A DNA stretch of 64,000 bases, taken from NCBI RefSeq assembly GCF_035917675.1, contig NZ_CP109104.1, positions 62,001 through 126,000 on the forward strand, read 5' to 3'. This document shows positions 24,230 through 33,469 of this stretch, one piece after another. The translations under genes and the position numbers were made by a program. Source of the stretch: Streptomyces sp. NBC_01775 (GTDB lineage Bacteria; Actinomycetota; Actinomycetes; Streptomycetales; Streptomycetaceae). The notes beneath the pieces were generated by a model that worked only from the letters and a program-made list of their open reading frames with translations, was not told where the DNA came from and did not search any database. Numbering within the stretch: position 1 is the stretch's first letter; every line of letters begins with the position of its first letter.

Positions 24230-25123
24230 CTGTGCGGGTCGAGGTGGCCCTTCACCGCGGCGGGGTACGGGAGGGCCACGCGGACCTCAGCGCGGCTGCG
24301 ACGGTGCGCTATCCGACGCCGCGCTTGCACTGCGGGGAACGGTTCGGCACACCAGCGCGTGCGTCGCGCCGGATCGCTGCAAACAGTTCGACTCTGCTCC
24401 GGTCCATGATTCATCCGGCTGCGGGCCGCGCCTTCGTCGCCGCTGGTTCGCGGGTGGCAGTCGAGTGGTCGATGTTGGGCAGCGACGCTCGTCAGCCCGT
24501 TGCCTGGGTCACTGGGCGTACTCAGGTGCCCCGGCGAAGTCTTCGCCCGGTTCGCTCGCCCCTCGGCGACGGTGACTGTCGTGGCGAGCAGCGCCAGAAC
24601 GGCAGCGGGAACCCGACCACGCACCCCACGGCCGGGCACTGCGGGCCGAACTCACCCAGGACGGTCAAACGACACTGCGCAACGCCAGCGTCGCGGTCCG
24701 CGCCGCCGAAAAGCAGCTGTTCTCGCCCTGTCCCATGAGCGGCAGCGCCGGCTACGAGAGGACCTCGCCACCTGCGTGACCCCTTCCATCACTGACTAAC
24801 CCGCACCACCCGGTCCAGCCCGCGCCAACCAGTGCCACGTCATCACACTTCCGGTGCCGAGACTGACCGGCACGCCCCAGCCCGGAACTCCCCCGGTGTC
24901 GAAACCGACCGACATTCGGCGCTGGTGACGGTTGGTCTTGCGCTCGCAGGTCGGGCTGGCGCCCGCGCGACCACGCCGCGCGAGGCGACCGGCGGTCGCG
25001 CCCTACGCCTTCAGCCCCACGAGTCCCCACCCCCGCCGGGCGGCTTCGGAAAGGACGCGGCCCCAGTCGTCCATAAGGTCGCTGAACTCGTCGAAGTCTG
25101 CGACCCGGTCCTGGGGAGCTGAC
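24230..25123. other. Stretch without a gene, leading into transposase debris
   Basis: No convincing coding region. About 24632-24778 on the plus strand reads RALRAELTQDGQTTLRNASV then AVRAAEKQLF, which has a protein-like look but no start or family. Near 25011-25095 on the minus strand is FDEFSDLMDDWGRVLSEAAR, also a scrap. Both are probably fragments left by element insertion. Confidence 0.35.
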
Positions 25124-25859
25124 GTAGCCGCGGACGCTTGCGTATCCGCGTGGACAGCCCTGTTCCTTGATCTCCTCCCACAGTTTCCAGGCGTTGGTGC
25201 AGCCTTCTCGCCAGCGCTGATCGAGGTATGGCTTGTAGTCGTCGAGCCTGGTCGCACGGCTTTGCCACCGACCGGTGAACATCTCCTCCGGAGTCGTGGC
25301 ACGGGAGAAGCGCAGGATGGTGCTGAGGGTCATGCCGAGCTGCCGGGCGACGGACCGCTTGCTGTGACCGGCGGCGAGGAGAGCGTGGATGGTGGCGTGC
25401 TTGGCGCGGTGCGTTCGCGAACCGGTGCCCTGTCGGCCAGGGCGATAACGCGGTCGGCTCCGCTTCCTCCGGCTGTGCCTGCGCGGGGCGCAAGCAGCCG
25501 CGGTGTCGGTAGACGCATTTCTCGGCGGCTTCGCCCAGGTTGTGCCAGAGATGCCATCGGTCGGCGACCTGGAGGGCCTGTAGGGCGCCGGGTGGCGCCC
25601 TCGGCGAAGAAGGTGGCTCGGTCGCGGCAGATGATCTCGATGCTGGGTCGCTCGACGAGCCAGGCCGCCAGCGTGTCGGCCTCCCGATCGGGAAGGAGGT
25701 CGATCGGACGTCGTGTTTCGACGTCGACGAGCATGGTTCCGTAGATGCGGCCCTTGCGCTGGGCGTATTCATCCACGCCGACCACGCGGGGTCCGGAAGC
25801 AAGGCGATCAGCCTCAGCAGGGTGTTCCTGCTGACCGGGACCTGGAAGGCATCCGTCAT
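25124..25859 (-). pseudogene. ISL3-family transposase, multiply frameshifted
   Basis: Pieces of one DDE transposase lie in order but in different frames: [16 protein letters not shown], then [20 protein letters not shown] and [20 protein letters not shown], then [11 protein letters not shown], then [20 protein letters not shown], and finally TILRFSRATTPEEMF to GCPRGYASVRGY. The order is exactly that of ISL3 transposases (DDE catalytic core with [10 protein letters not shown]). The N-terminal zinc-binding domain is missing. At least three frame changes exclude activity. No terminal inverted repeats were recognised. Confidence 0.72.
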
Positions 25860-25889
25860 GCGGGCGCCTGCCCGGCCTGCGAGCGCGAG

Positions 25890-26100
25890 GCCGACCGGAG
25901 ACCCGGGACGACGCCTACGGCTACCACCCGGACGAGGACGCCGAGTAGGCCCGAGGGTTCCGCACGTTCCTGCACGGGCGGCCGTGGACGCACGCCGAGG
26001 GGCCGGTGGCGCTGTTCAACCAGACGGTGGGCCGGCTGCCTCGGCACCGGGTGCTGCTGCCGGGCGTGAGCGTGCTGGCCGGCAGTGTCCGAGGCATTGA
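25890..26100 (+). pseudogene. Remnant of a Tn3-family transposase N-terminal (DUF4158-like) region
   Basis: About 60 residues, [14 protein letters not shown], a stop, then RTFLHGRPWTHAEGPVALFN and RLPRHRVLLPGVSVLA, match the beginning of large Tn3-type TnpA proteins as I know them. The remaining 900 or so residues are missing. It directly abuts the ISL3 debris, so this point has collected several insertions. Confidence 0.45.
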
Positions 26101-26294
26101 TCGCGCACCCCGACACACTGCGCGCCGGCTGCTCGCACGGTACGAGGCCCTCGCCCAGGACACCGGCACCGATCCGCAAGCCCGCCAGGTCCAGACCTCG
26201 CCTGACATCAACGCTCAGCGCACGCTCGTCACCGAACGGGGCGAATGGCATGCTGGAAGCGGGAGTTGGCCCGCGGCCCGGGAAGGGGGCGTTC

Positions 26295-27419
26295 GTGAGC
26301 GCCGGGTGTGTGCAGCGGTCTGAACGTGTTGCTGTCATCGGAGTGGGCATTCTCGGAGCCAGCGTGGGATGGAACCTGTCGCGGCACGGGGCCGAGGTGG
26401 TCTTCATCGATGCGGGCCGGCCAGGCGAAGGAGTCACCAACTGGTCTTTCTCGTGGGTCAACGCCAGCAACAAGACCGAGCGCAGGTCCTACTTCGACCT
26501 GAACGTTGCGAGCATGGCGGCTCACCGTGAGCTTGCGGAGACCATCGGACCAGGCTCTTGGTGGCATCCCAGCGGCCACCTGCGCTGGGCTGATGATCCC
26601 GCAGCGGAGGCGAAGCTCCTGGAAACGGCCGAGCTGCTGGCTGGCTGGCACTACAGGGTCGAGGTGTGCACCGGGGCCGAGGTGCGCCGTCGTCTCGAAC
26701 CTGCTCTCAGGGTGCCCGGCAAGACCTCGGTCCTGTTCTACCCCGACGAAGCATGGGTGCACGGACGGCATCTCGTCGGCCGCCTGGTCGGCCGAGCCGT
26801 TGAGTCCGGCGCCGAACACCGTTCCGGGACCGCGGTCTGCGACGTCGGCATCGGCTCCGATGGGAGCATCCGGACAGTGACTCTCTCGGACGGGAGCTGT
26901 CTCAACGTCGACGTCGTCGTGAACGCAGCAGGACCCAGCGCCTCCCAGGTCGCCGGGCTCATCGCACGGCACTTGCCGATGCGCCGAGAACCCGGCGTCG
27001 TCACCCGGATCGGCGGTGCTCAGGTCCCGGTTCACCGAGCCATGCACGCGCCCCACATCGAGATCCGTCCTGACGGAGATGCGTCAGTGGTCCTCCACAG
27101 CCGCGAGATCGACGCACTCATCGACACAGGTGAAGATCCAGCGGAACTCGCACGGCTGCTCCACGAATCGGCGCGGCACGTCGTTCCGGAACTCGGCAAC
27201 TCCCGCATCGCACAGACACAGGTGGCCTACCGGCCCATCCCGGCCGACGGATTCCCCTCGGTGGGAGCGGTGCCTTCTGTGCCTGGCTACTACGAGGCTG
27301 TTTCCCACAGCGGCATCACGCTCGGGCCGGTGATCGGCAGGCTGCTTGCTTCAGAGATCCTCAGCGGGAAGAGGGACGAGATGCTTGCGGACTTCCGCCC
27401 GGAGCGTTTCCCCCCGTGA
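26295..27419 (+). CDS. FAD-dependent oxidoreductase of the DAO (glycine/D-amino-acid oxidase) family
   Basis: GTG 26295 (GGAAGGGGG seven bases upstream) starts the 374-residue product. The FAD-binding motif is GVGILGASVGWNLSRHGAEV (residues 16-35) followed by FIDAGRPGEGVT. The C-terminal FAD loop is YRPIPADGFPSVGAVPSVPG and YYEAVSHSGITLGPVIGRLL. DAO-family enzymes oxidise a C-N bond of an amino acid or amine to an imine and usually reduce oxygen or a quinone. No partner gene is adjacent, so the substrate is unknown. The upstream region is transposase debris and the promoter is not evident. Confidence 0.86.
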   Translation: MSAGCVQRSERVAVIGVGILGASVGWNLSRHGAEVVFIDAGRPGEGVTNWSFSWVNASNKTERRSYFDLNVASMAAHRELAETIGPGSWWHPSGHLRWADDPAAEAKLLETAELLAGWHYRVEVCTGAEVRRRLEPALRVPGKTSVLFYPDEAWVHGRHLVGRLVGRAVESGAEHRSGTAVCDVGIGSDGSIRTVTLSDGSCLNVDVVVNAAGPSASQVAGLIARHLPMRREPGVVTRIGGAQVPVHRAMHAPHIEIRPDGDASVVLHSREIDALIDTGEDPAELARLLHESARHVVPELGNSRIAQTQVAYRPIPADGFPSVGAVPSVPGYYEAVSHSGITLGPVIGRLLASEILSGKRDEMLADFRPERFPP

Positions 27420-27940
27420 CAGCGTGCGGAGACGCCGGTACCGAACACACAGATGCGTCTCCGGCGCCCGAATCAGGCTCGCGACCAGTGCCTCCGCTGA
27501 TACCTCGGAACGTACGAACCGGGGCGACGTCCTCGAAATGTGCTGTCACCCAGCCCCGCAGGCGGCACCGGTGGCGGTATCCAGACCTGACGTGGGCCAG
27601 TACGTCGTTCATCTCGGAGCTGTCGGGCGAGGGAAAGGCTTGCCGTTGTGCGGCGGCTTCAGGCTCAAGATGGTGCCGTAGCCGCGCTGGGAGGCGCTCA
27701 GCAGGGCGTCGATGGCCCGATGCTGCTGTGCGCCGAGGTCCTTCTGGGCGTGAACGGGGACGAAGCCGCGCAGCCAGCTGGCGTCCACACCTTCGAGTTC
27801 GGTAAAGCCGATGCCGGTTGGATCAGCACACCTATAGGCGGCTTCCGCGGGCAGGTGGTTCTCGGGCGAGGGCCGCCGCTTGCGAGGTACGCTCCTGCGG
27901 CCATGCTCACCACGCGGTCCGCGAACGAGGTGCTCCGCAC
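27420..27940. other. Intergenic stretch without a recognised gene
   Basis: Open frames occur on both strands. One on the minus strand (27609-27962) contains GIGFTELEGVDASWLRGFVP and DLGAQQHRAIDALLSASQRG, a possible gene scrap with no start or domain. Nothing else is supported. Confidence 0.3.
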
Positions 27941-28234
27941 ATGTCTTTGCTGTACGGCGCAAGCGCTGCGAGCACCGAAGTCTTTCTTACGCGCCTGCGC
28001 GGCTGGGTCCTCGGGTGGGTGCCCGGCGCCTGGGCGCTGGTGTGGTTCCTGACCGTGGAGGAGGGTTGGCACCCGAGCTTCCTGCCGCTGTGCGTACTGC
28101 CGCCCGCTGCGGCGTACCTGGGCGTTCGTGCCCACCGCGAGATCCGTGCCGGTCTCGCCTGGACTGCGGGCGCCCTGGCCCTGGCGTCCCTCGGGCTGAG
28201 CGGGGCGATCGAGCTGCTGTCGAGGGCCTTCTGA
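27941..28234 (+). CDS. Small hydrophobic protein with about three membrane helices
   Basis: ATG 27941 with GAGGTG at 27928-27933 gives 97 residues. Hydrophobic segments lie at about 24-42 (WVLGWVPGAWALVWFLTV), 48-63 (FLPLCVLPPAAAYLGV) and 72-92 (AGLAWTAGALALASLGLSGA). Termini are short. No conserved motif known to me. The start is supported by the ribosome site and by the abrupt beginning of protein-like composition. Confidence 0.47.
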   Translation: MSLLYGASAASTEVFLTRLRGWVLGWVPGAWALVWFLTVEEGWHPSFLPLCVLPPAAAYLGVRAHREIRAGLAWTAGALALASLGLSGAIELLSRAF

Positions 28235-28479
28235 GCTGAAACGGATGGTCACGCGGGGTCGCTGCCATAGAGCCCCGCGCCACCGCCGGCAGCCGACCGG
28301 CCGGCCCACTGCTCCAAGAAGCCGGGCAAGGGCGTGGCCGATGAGCCGCGGGTGAACGACGAAGCTCCCCCGCGGGGCGCTTTGATACCGCCGCCCAGCT
28401 CTTCAACAGGGGACGCTGTGGGGCACAGCGGCTTCCGGCAGCGCGCTGCGGGACGCCGCCCGGGGATCCTTGAGCGAGG

Positions 28480-28767
28480 TCAGCCGAACCAGACGAGGAC
28501 CGGTATGCGGATCTCACGGGCCTCGGGCACGACCTGGTATTCGAAGAGCACGGGCTCGCCGTCGACCTGAAGGCTGTAGCGCATGCCAAGGTCATCCATG
28601 GGATCGCCCGGCGGCTTCCGGCCGGCGTCGACAGCCGCGCCCGCCTCCAGTGCCAGGGCCCGTAGGAAGTTCACCGTCTTCCGTGCCAGATCCGGGGGCC
28701 AGTCACGGATGTCGGTCGCCGGGACCTTCTCGGTGTAGACGCTCCAGCCTCGCCGGGCTTCGCTCAC
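28480..28767 (-). CDS. Small conserved protein, RelE-like toxin candidate
   Basis: A 95-residue product in a four-base overlap with the upstream gene. It begins MSEARRGWSVYTEKVPATDI and has DLARKTVNFLRALALEAG, then a beta-rich end GMRYSLQVDGEPVLFEYQVV followed by EIRIPVLVWFG. Helix-helix-then-strands with a C-terminal hydrophobic strand recalls RelE/ParE-fold toxins, but the catalytic residues of RelE are not evident. The translational coupling after a small acidic/Ala-rich protein is the usual antitoxin-toxin order. Toxin activity is a hypothesis. Confidence 0.66.
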   Translation of the reverse strand: MSEARRGWSVYTEKVPATDIRDWPPDLARKTVNFLRALALEAGAAVDAGRKPPGDPMDDLGMRYSLQVDGEPVLFEYQVVPEAREIRIPVLVWFG

Positions 28768-29051
28768 CGGCCCGCCTCATCAAGCTGGGCGGCCAAGTCG
28801 TCGACGGCGACCAGGTGCTGCCCGGCGGAGGCATTGGCGCGGCTGGCCGAGGCGGCCGGAGCGCGGTTGAGCATCGCCGTCTTCCACCAGCGCCGCATCA
28901 CACCGGGGACCATGCTCGCCTCGGCGGCCAGGACTTCGGCGTAGAAGCGGGCCCGCTCCGCGCCGGAGAGAGCATCTCCGATGGCGTTGATGGTGTGCGG
29001 AATGGCGGGGACGGGCCCCGGCCCGGCGGGGTGTTCGGGTTGGGCGCTCAC
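28764..29051 (-). CDS. Small conserved protein, antitoxin-like partner of the next gene
   Basis: A 95-residue protein with PHTINAIGDALSGAERARFY and AEVLAAEASMVPGVMRRWWK, then a low-complexity Ala-rich tail ending LVAVDDLAAQLDEAG. It is helical and lies directly upstream of the 28480-28767 gene with an ATGA overlap. The pair appears to be a conserved two-gene unit. The role as an antitoxin is inferred from size, order and overlap only. Confidence 0.66.
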   Translation of the reverse strand: MSAQPEHPAGPGPVPAIPHTINAIGDALSGAERARFYAEVLAAEASMVPGVMRRWWKTAMLNRAPAASASRANASAGQHLVAVDDLAAQLDEAGR

Positions 29052-29083
29052 CGGTACTCCTTCGGACGGATGCTACGAGTGTC

Positions 29084-29395
29084 CTATACGACGCTCCCCT
29101 CCGTCTCCGTCTCCGGCTCGGCAACGGCCGAGGGAGGCGAATGCCTCCACAGCGCCACGTCAACGACCGTCGCCCCGCGCGTGACCGAGTCGTGCAAGCG
29201 TCCCGCCTCGGCGAGCTTTCCGGCGACCTCATCCCCACCGTTGTCGAACCAGAACCGCCGCGGCGCTCGGCGAGCAGCCGCCCTTCCTGCACCAAGCGGG
29301 CATCCCAGTCGTCATCGGCCAGGGGGCCGCACCGTGAGCCGGAGGGCGGCACCTCGCCGGCGAACGGCTCCAAGGGATTGCCCCCGCCGAACCGA
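29084..29395 (-). pseudogene. Frameshifted gene of unknown family upstream of the TA-like pair
   Basis: The minus strand reads NPLEPFAGEVPPSGSRCGPL and DDDWDARLVQEGRLLAERR, then one base shift near 29262 leads to RFWFDNGGDEVAGKLAEAGR and LHDSVTRGATVVDVALWRHS, ending at a TAG 33 bases before the antitoxin-like gene. Both halves look like one protein of about 100 residues or more. The start is uncertain. The family is not recognised. It may once have been the first gene of the operon 28480-29051. Confidence 0.45.
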
Positions 29396-29449
29396 GTGAG
29401 CGCCTGGGCGTGCCGGCAATCGTCCGGGGCCGCCTTCGCCGCCGCCCGT

Positions 29450-29770
29450 CAGGGCACCGGCCGGCCGCCGGCCGACCCCGTGCGGCGCCTCGACGGTCGG
29501 CACGTCACCGACGTATCGGCGCCGGTGCGCGCGCTGGGCGAGGCGGTCGCGGGACCCGGCGGCCATTACCACCAGTGCCGGGGCACGTTGCGCGGCTGCC
29601 GGTGCGGCGGGGAGTGGCCCCCCGCACCGTTCACGCCGGCCTGGCATGACGCCGAGGTGGCCCGGCGCGCGCTCGCCTCGGTGAGCGTGGACACCGCGGG
29701 CGAGACACCGTACGTCGACATGCGAGCCCGGACCAGGCCCGGCGAGGCGCTCGACTGGGACACCCAGCCG
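29450..29770 (+). pseudogene. Degenerate barstar-like (RNase inhibitor family) gene
   Basis: The plus-strand frame holds RRLDGRHVTDVSAPVRALGE and later PPAPFTPAWHDAEVARRALA followed by SVDTAGETPYVDM. These fit actinobacterial barstar-family proteins ('LDGR.I.D...L...L.EA' and 'PFTLVWHDAEVARRAL'). The central segment that should read like GYFGRNLDALDDCL is instead GGHYHQCRGTLRGCRCG, which is heavily diverged, and no start codon with a ribosome site is visible. Barstars inhibit secreted RNases of the barnase type. This copy is probably inactive. Confidence 0.42.
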
Positions 29771-29909
29771 AGCGCCTCGCCATGTTGCTGGAGAACGAGC
29801 CCAACACCCCCTGTGCTGCACTTGGTTGGACCCACCATGGGACGGCGGGGGCGCGGCAGGGGGCCGTCTCGGGCAGCTGTGTCGCCGAGCCCTCGTGCCC
29901 AGTCCGGAT

Positions 29910-30395
29910 TCAGGACACAGTGTGCCAGCCGCCCAGATAGATGGACGCGTTTCCATTCCGTTGGATGAGCCTCACCTGGGTGACGGTCTCTCCAGCCGGA
30001 GCCGTACCCTTGCCACAGCCGGAGGAAGACCCGTTGGTGTCCTTGACTGTCCCGCTCTTACCGTCGGATCGCTTGTACGCCGCCCAGAATCCCAGCCCGT
30101 CCGCCTCTTCGTCGCACACGGTCAGCGTTCGGTGATTGCTGCTGATACAGGCGGTCCCACAGTTCTGCACACTACCGACGCCGCAGCCCGCCAGCCCCAT
30201 GACTGCTCATGAGCCAGGGCAGCACTCCCGCCCCGTGCTGCCGCGGCCTTGGACTCCAGCTCGGACGTGTCGCTGGTCGCGCTCCCTGTGCTGCTGTCGG
30301 CGGCGACGGCCACGCCCGAGGTGCCGCCCAGGAGGGCGAGGGAGGCGATGCCGATGAGCTTGCGTGTTGCGGTGATGGCGATGTGGGCCCCCCGT
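29910..30395 (-). pseudogene. Secreted small protein gene with frameshift and damaged start
   Basis: Upstream on the minus strand is a signal peptide, ITATRKLIGIASLALLGGTS followed by GVAVAADSS, but its frame has no ATG/GTG at the proper place. A shift near 30200 is needed to enter the mature part: MGLAGCGVGSVQNCGTACIS, TVCDEEADGLGFWAAYKRSD and QVRLIQRNGNASIYLGGWH. The mature part, with four or more cysteines and beta-rich character, is typical of small secreted actinobacterial proteins. Alternatively 29910-30200 is a separate short gene. Confidence 0.5.
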
Positions 30396-30551
30396 AGTCG
30401 TCGTGACGGAGCGGGGTGGACCACACTCCCCGTTGTGAACTGCGGATCGCTTCCCCCGCGCCTGCTTGCTCCTTGAGCGTCTCTGACGCGAGCATGGCCA
30501 TCCAGGGTTTTCAGCGCCGCTCGAAAAGCCCAGGTCACCAGGGGGAATCGA

Positions 30552-30767
30552 GTGCCCCGTATCCACTTCACCGATGCCGACCAGCACGTCGGCCCGCTTC
30601 TCGGCGTGCTGGTCACCGCCGCCGGCGGGCAGGACTCCGTCGCAGGCCAGACGCTGATCGGGCGGGTCGCCGCCGCGCATCCCACCATCGGCAAGACCTG
30701 GGTCGAGGGCGGCTACCGCCAGCACCTCGTCGAGCACGCCCCCACCCTCGCCCTCACCCTCGCCTGA
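30552..30767 (+). pseudogene. IS5-family transposase fragment
   Basis: Seventy-one residues, FTDADQHVGPLLGVLVTAAG, GQDSVAGQTLIGRVAAAHPT and GKTWVEGGYRQHLVEHA, match the central DDE part of IS5-group transposases ('VLV..A..QD...A..L' and 'ADGGY'). Both ends are missing. No terminal repeats seen. Confidence 0.56.
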
Positions 30768-30876
30768 TGGATCGGATCGTGGCTGCGGCGGATTGCTGGT
30801 GGGAGTCCCTGGTGAGGGCCGGTCGGCGGGCGGACCGGCGCCTGGAGACAGTCGCACGGGCTTGGGACGGCTGTGG

Positions 30877-30932
30877 TTGACACGGCAACTGGACCGGGCC
30901 AAACTCACACCCAGACTACTGGTAGGACCAGT
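30877..30932 (+). promoter_or_regulatory. Sulfatase promoter with operator site B
   Basis: TTGACA (30877-30882) and CAAACT (30900-30905) are 17 bases apart. The 15-bp palindrome ACTGGTAGGACCAGT (30918-30932), the best copy of the regulon motif, begins 12 bases after the -10. A repressor bound here would cover the transcription start. The sulfatase ATG is at 31091, leaving a leader of about 175 bases. Confidence 0.66.
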
Positions 30933-31090
30933 TAACTGGAGCCTTCCTCGGAACCTCCAGGGGTCTGCCGGCCGCGCCAAGCCTTCGGTTCCCTTCGACC
31001 GACCGCCGAGCCGCCCAGCAGATGTGATGAGTGCGGACCCCGCTGCCGACGCAGCGCGCGTTCGCATGTCCAAGCAAAGGAGCGTCCTGG

Positions 31091-33358
31091 ATGACCAACG
31101 CCTCTCCGCATCCGCCGTCCGCGAGCGGCACTTTCCAAGGCAGGATCGGCACCACCTACGAGGAGTCGACCCCGTGGTGGCCCGATCAGCAGGCGCCTCC
31201 CGAGGACACGCCCAATGTCGTGGTCATCGTGCTCGACGACGTCGGCTTCTCCGACCTCGGCTGCTTCGGCTCGGACATCGACACCCCGGCCATGGACGCC
31301 CTCGCCGACGGCGGCCTCCGCTACGCGAACTTCCACACCACCACGCTGTGTTCGCCGACCCGCGCCTCCCTGCTGACCGGCCGGAACCATCACTCCGTCG
31401 GTATGCGCATGCTGTCCAACTTCGACACCGGCTTCCCCAGCGGCCGGGGACGGATCACCACCGCCGCCGCGACACTGCCCGAGGTGCTGCGCGACAACGG
31501 CTTCAACACCATGGCCGTGGGCAAGTGGCACCTGGCGCCGATGGAGCAGACCACCGCGTCCGGGCCGTACACCCAGTGGCCGCTGTCCCGCGGGTTCGAG
31601 CGCTACTACGGATTCCTGGAGGCCGAGACGGACAGCTTCTATCCGGAGCTGTTCTACGACAACCACGCCGTGGATCCGCCGAAGACCCCGGAAGAGGGCT
31701 ACCACCTCAGTGAGGACCTGGTCGACCGGGCGATCGAATTCGTCACGGACCAGACTTCGGTCACTCCGGAAAAGCCCTTCTTCATGTATATGGCGTTCGG
31801 TGCGGCGCACGCCCCGCACCAGGCTCCCCAGGAGTATCTGGAGAAGTACCGGGGCCGGTTCGACCACGGCTGGGACGCCGAGCGCGCCACCCGGCACGCG
31901 CGCCAGATCGAGCGGGGCATCCTGCCGCCCGGCACCGAACTGGCGCCGCACAACCCCGGGGTCGTTCCCTTCGACGAGCTGTCGGACGACGAGAAGAAGC
32001 TGTCCGTACGCCTCCAGGAGGCCTACGCGGCGATGGTCGACCACACCGACCACCACATCGGCCGGTTCATGGAGTTCCTGGAGCGGATCGGACAGCTGGA
32101 GAACACCATCACCATCCTGCTCTCGGACAACGGGGCCAGCCAGGAAGGCGGGCAGAAGGGTTCGCTCAATCCCACCGCGTTCCAGAACGGCATTTCCGAG
32201 AACTTCGACGAGATGGTCTCGCGGATCGACGAGATCGGCACCACGCGCGCGCATGCCAACTACCCCTGGGGCTGGGCGCAGGCGGGCAACACGCCGTTCA
32301 AGCGCTACAAGCAGAACACCCACGAGGGCGGCGTCCGCTGCCCGCTCATCGTGCGGTGGCCACGGGGGCTGCCGCGCACCGGCGAGACCAGGCAGCAGTT
32401 CCACCATGTCAACGACATCGCCCCGACCCTTTTCGAACTGCTCGGCGTGCAGGCTCCCGAGGTCTACAACGGCATCCCGCAACTGCCGATCCACGGTGTC
32501 AGCATGGCCTACACCTTCGGCTCGCCGACCGCGCCGACGCGCAAGGAAGCCCAGTACTTCGAGATGTTCGGGCACCGCGCGATATGGCACGACGGCTGGA
32601 AGGCCGTCGCCTTCCACGAACGCGGAACGTCCTTCGACGCGGACCAGTGGGAGCTCTACCACCACGACACCGACTTCTCGGAATGCGACGACCTGGCGCA
32701 GAAGCGGCCCGAGCAACTACAGAAGATGATTTCCCGCTTCTGGGTGGAGGCGGGGAAATACGATGTGCTGCCGCTGGACGACCAGGGATTCGCCCTCCGG
32801 GCGAAGATTCCGCGCCCCGGCTCTCCACGCAGGCGCACCACCTTCACCTATTACCCCGGCATGGCCCACCTGCCCGGCGCCGCGGTGCCACCGGTGATGA
32901 ACCGCGCGCACCGCATCACCGCTTTCGTCGACCGGGCCGCCGCGTCCGACGAGGGCGTCCTGGTGTCCCTGGGCAACATCAGCAGCGGATACGTCCTGTA
33001 CGTCAAGGACAACCGGCTGGTCTACGAGTACAACTTCCTCGGCACCCGGTACACGGTGACCTCGGCGGAAGAACTCCCGGTCGGCCCGGCGGAGCTGACC
33101 TTCGAATTCGTCAAGACCGGTGACATGCGGGGCGTCGGCCACCTGTACGTGTCAGGAAAGCCGGTCGGCAACGAGGCCATTCCGCGGGTCCTCCCCCACT
33201 TCCTGGGATGGCAGGGCCTCGACATCGGACGGGACACCCTGTCGCCCTCCTCGTCCAGCTATGACGGCGAATTCGCGTTCACCGGAGGGTTCGAGAAGGT
33301 CGTCTTCACGGTCGCCCCCGACGAAGAGGGCGAGGAGCCCTTCGAGCGAATCGACTGA
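31091..33358 (+). CDS. Type I (formylglycine-dependent) sulfatase, arylsulfatase-like
   Basis: ATG 31091 with AAAGGAG ten bases upstream gives 755 residues; the in-frame ATG at 31031 lacks a ribosome site. The alkaline-phosphatase-superfamily core shows metal ligands D49-D50 (VLDDVGFSD), the formylglycine site C87-S-P-T-R with LLTGR, GKWHLA, and SDNGAS. Residues about 600-755 form a beta-sandwich-like C-terminal domain (LVYEYNFLGTRYTVTS, AELTFEFVKTGDMRGVG). There is no signal peptide, so the enzyme should be cytoplasmic and act after import. It hydrolyses a sulfate ester; FGE at 23249 matures it. The size and C-terminal domain resemble long AtsA/AtsD-type enzymes of actinobacteria. The substrate is unknown. 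Confidence 0.95.
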   Translation: MTNASPHPPSASGTFQGRIGTTYEESTPWWPDQQAPPEDTPNVVVIVLDDVGFSDLGCFGSDIDTPAMDALADGGLRYANFHTTTLCSPTRASLLTGRNHHSVGMRMLSNFDTGFPSGRGRITTAAATLPEVLRDNGFNTMAVGKWHLAPMEQTTASGPYTQWPLSRGFERYYGFLEAETDSFYPELFYDNHAVDPPKTPEEGYHLSEDLVDRAIEFVTDQTSVTPEKPFFMYMAFGAAHAPHQAPQEYLEKYRGRFDHGWDAERATRHARQIERGILPPGTELAPHNPGVVPFDELSDDEKKLSVRLQEAYAAMVDHTDHHIGRFMEFLERIGQLENTITILLSDNGASQEGGQKGSLNPTAFQNGISENFDEMVSRIDEIGTTRAHANYPWGWAQAGNTPFKRYKQNTHEGGVRCPLIVRWPRGLPRTGETRQQFHHVNDIAPTLFELLGVQAPEVYNGIPQLPIHGVSMAYTFGSPTAPTRKEAQYFEMFGHRAIWHDGWKAVAFHERGTSFDADQWELYHHDTDFSECDDLAQKRPEQLQKMISRFWVEAGKYDVLPLDDQGFALRAKIPRPGSPRRRTTFTYYPGMAHLPGAAVPPVMNRAHRITAFVDRAAASDEGVLVSLGNISSGYVLYVKDNRLVYEYNFLGTRYTVTSAEELPVGPAELTFEFVKTGDMRGVGHLYVSGKPVGNEAIPRVLPHFLGWQGLDIGRDTLSPSSSSYDGEFAFTGGFEKVVFTVAPDEEGEEPFERID

Positions 33359-33387
33359 CCCGCTCCCGGCACCGACGACGGGCAAGT

Positions 33388-33430
33388 CGAAGGCCGCCTC
33401 CGCCGATGAGCGGAGGCGGCCTTCGCCGTT
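33388..33430. terminator. Bidirectional terminator hairpin between convergent operons
   Basis: A perfect 16-bp stem (CGAAGGCCGCCTCCGC and complement) with a 6-base loop is followed by CGCCGTTTT on the plus strand. It lies 30 bases after the sulfatase stop and 40 bases from the convergent SDR stop, so it can serve both. Confidence 0.82.
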
Positions 33431-33469
33431 TTCTCCGGGCCGCGGGGCAAGGGCCCGCCCGGGGTTCGG

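Noticed and set aside
30932..32716. 594-residue minus-strand open frame opposite the sulfatase
   Set aside because: The plus strand encodes an unmistakable sulfatase with all catalytic motifs; the antisense frame has none.
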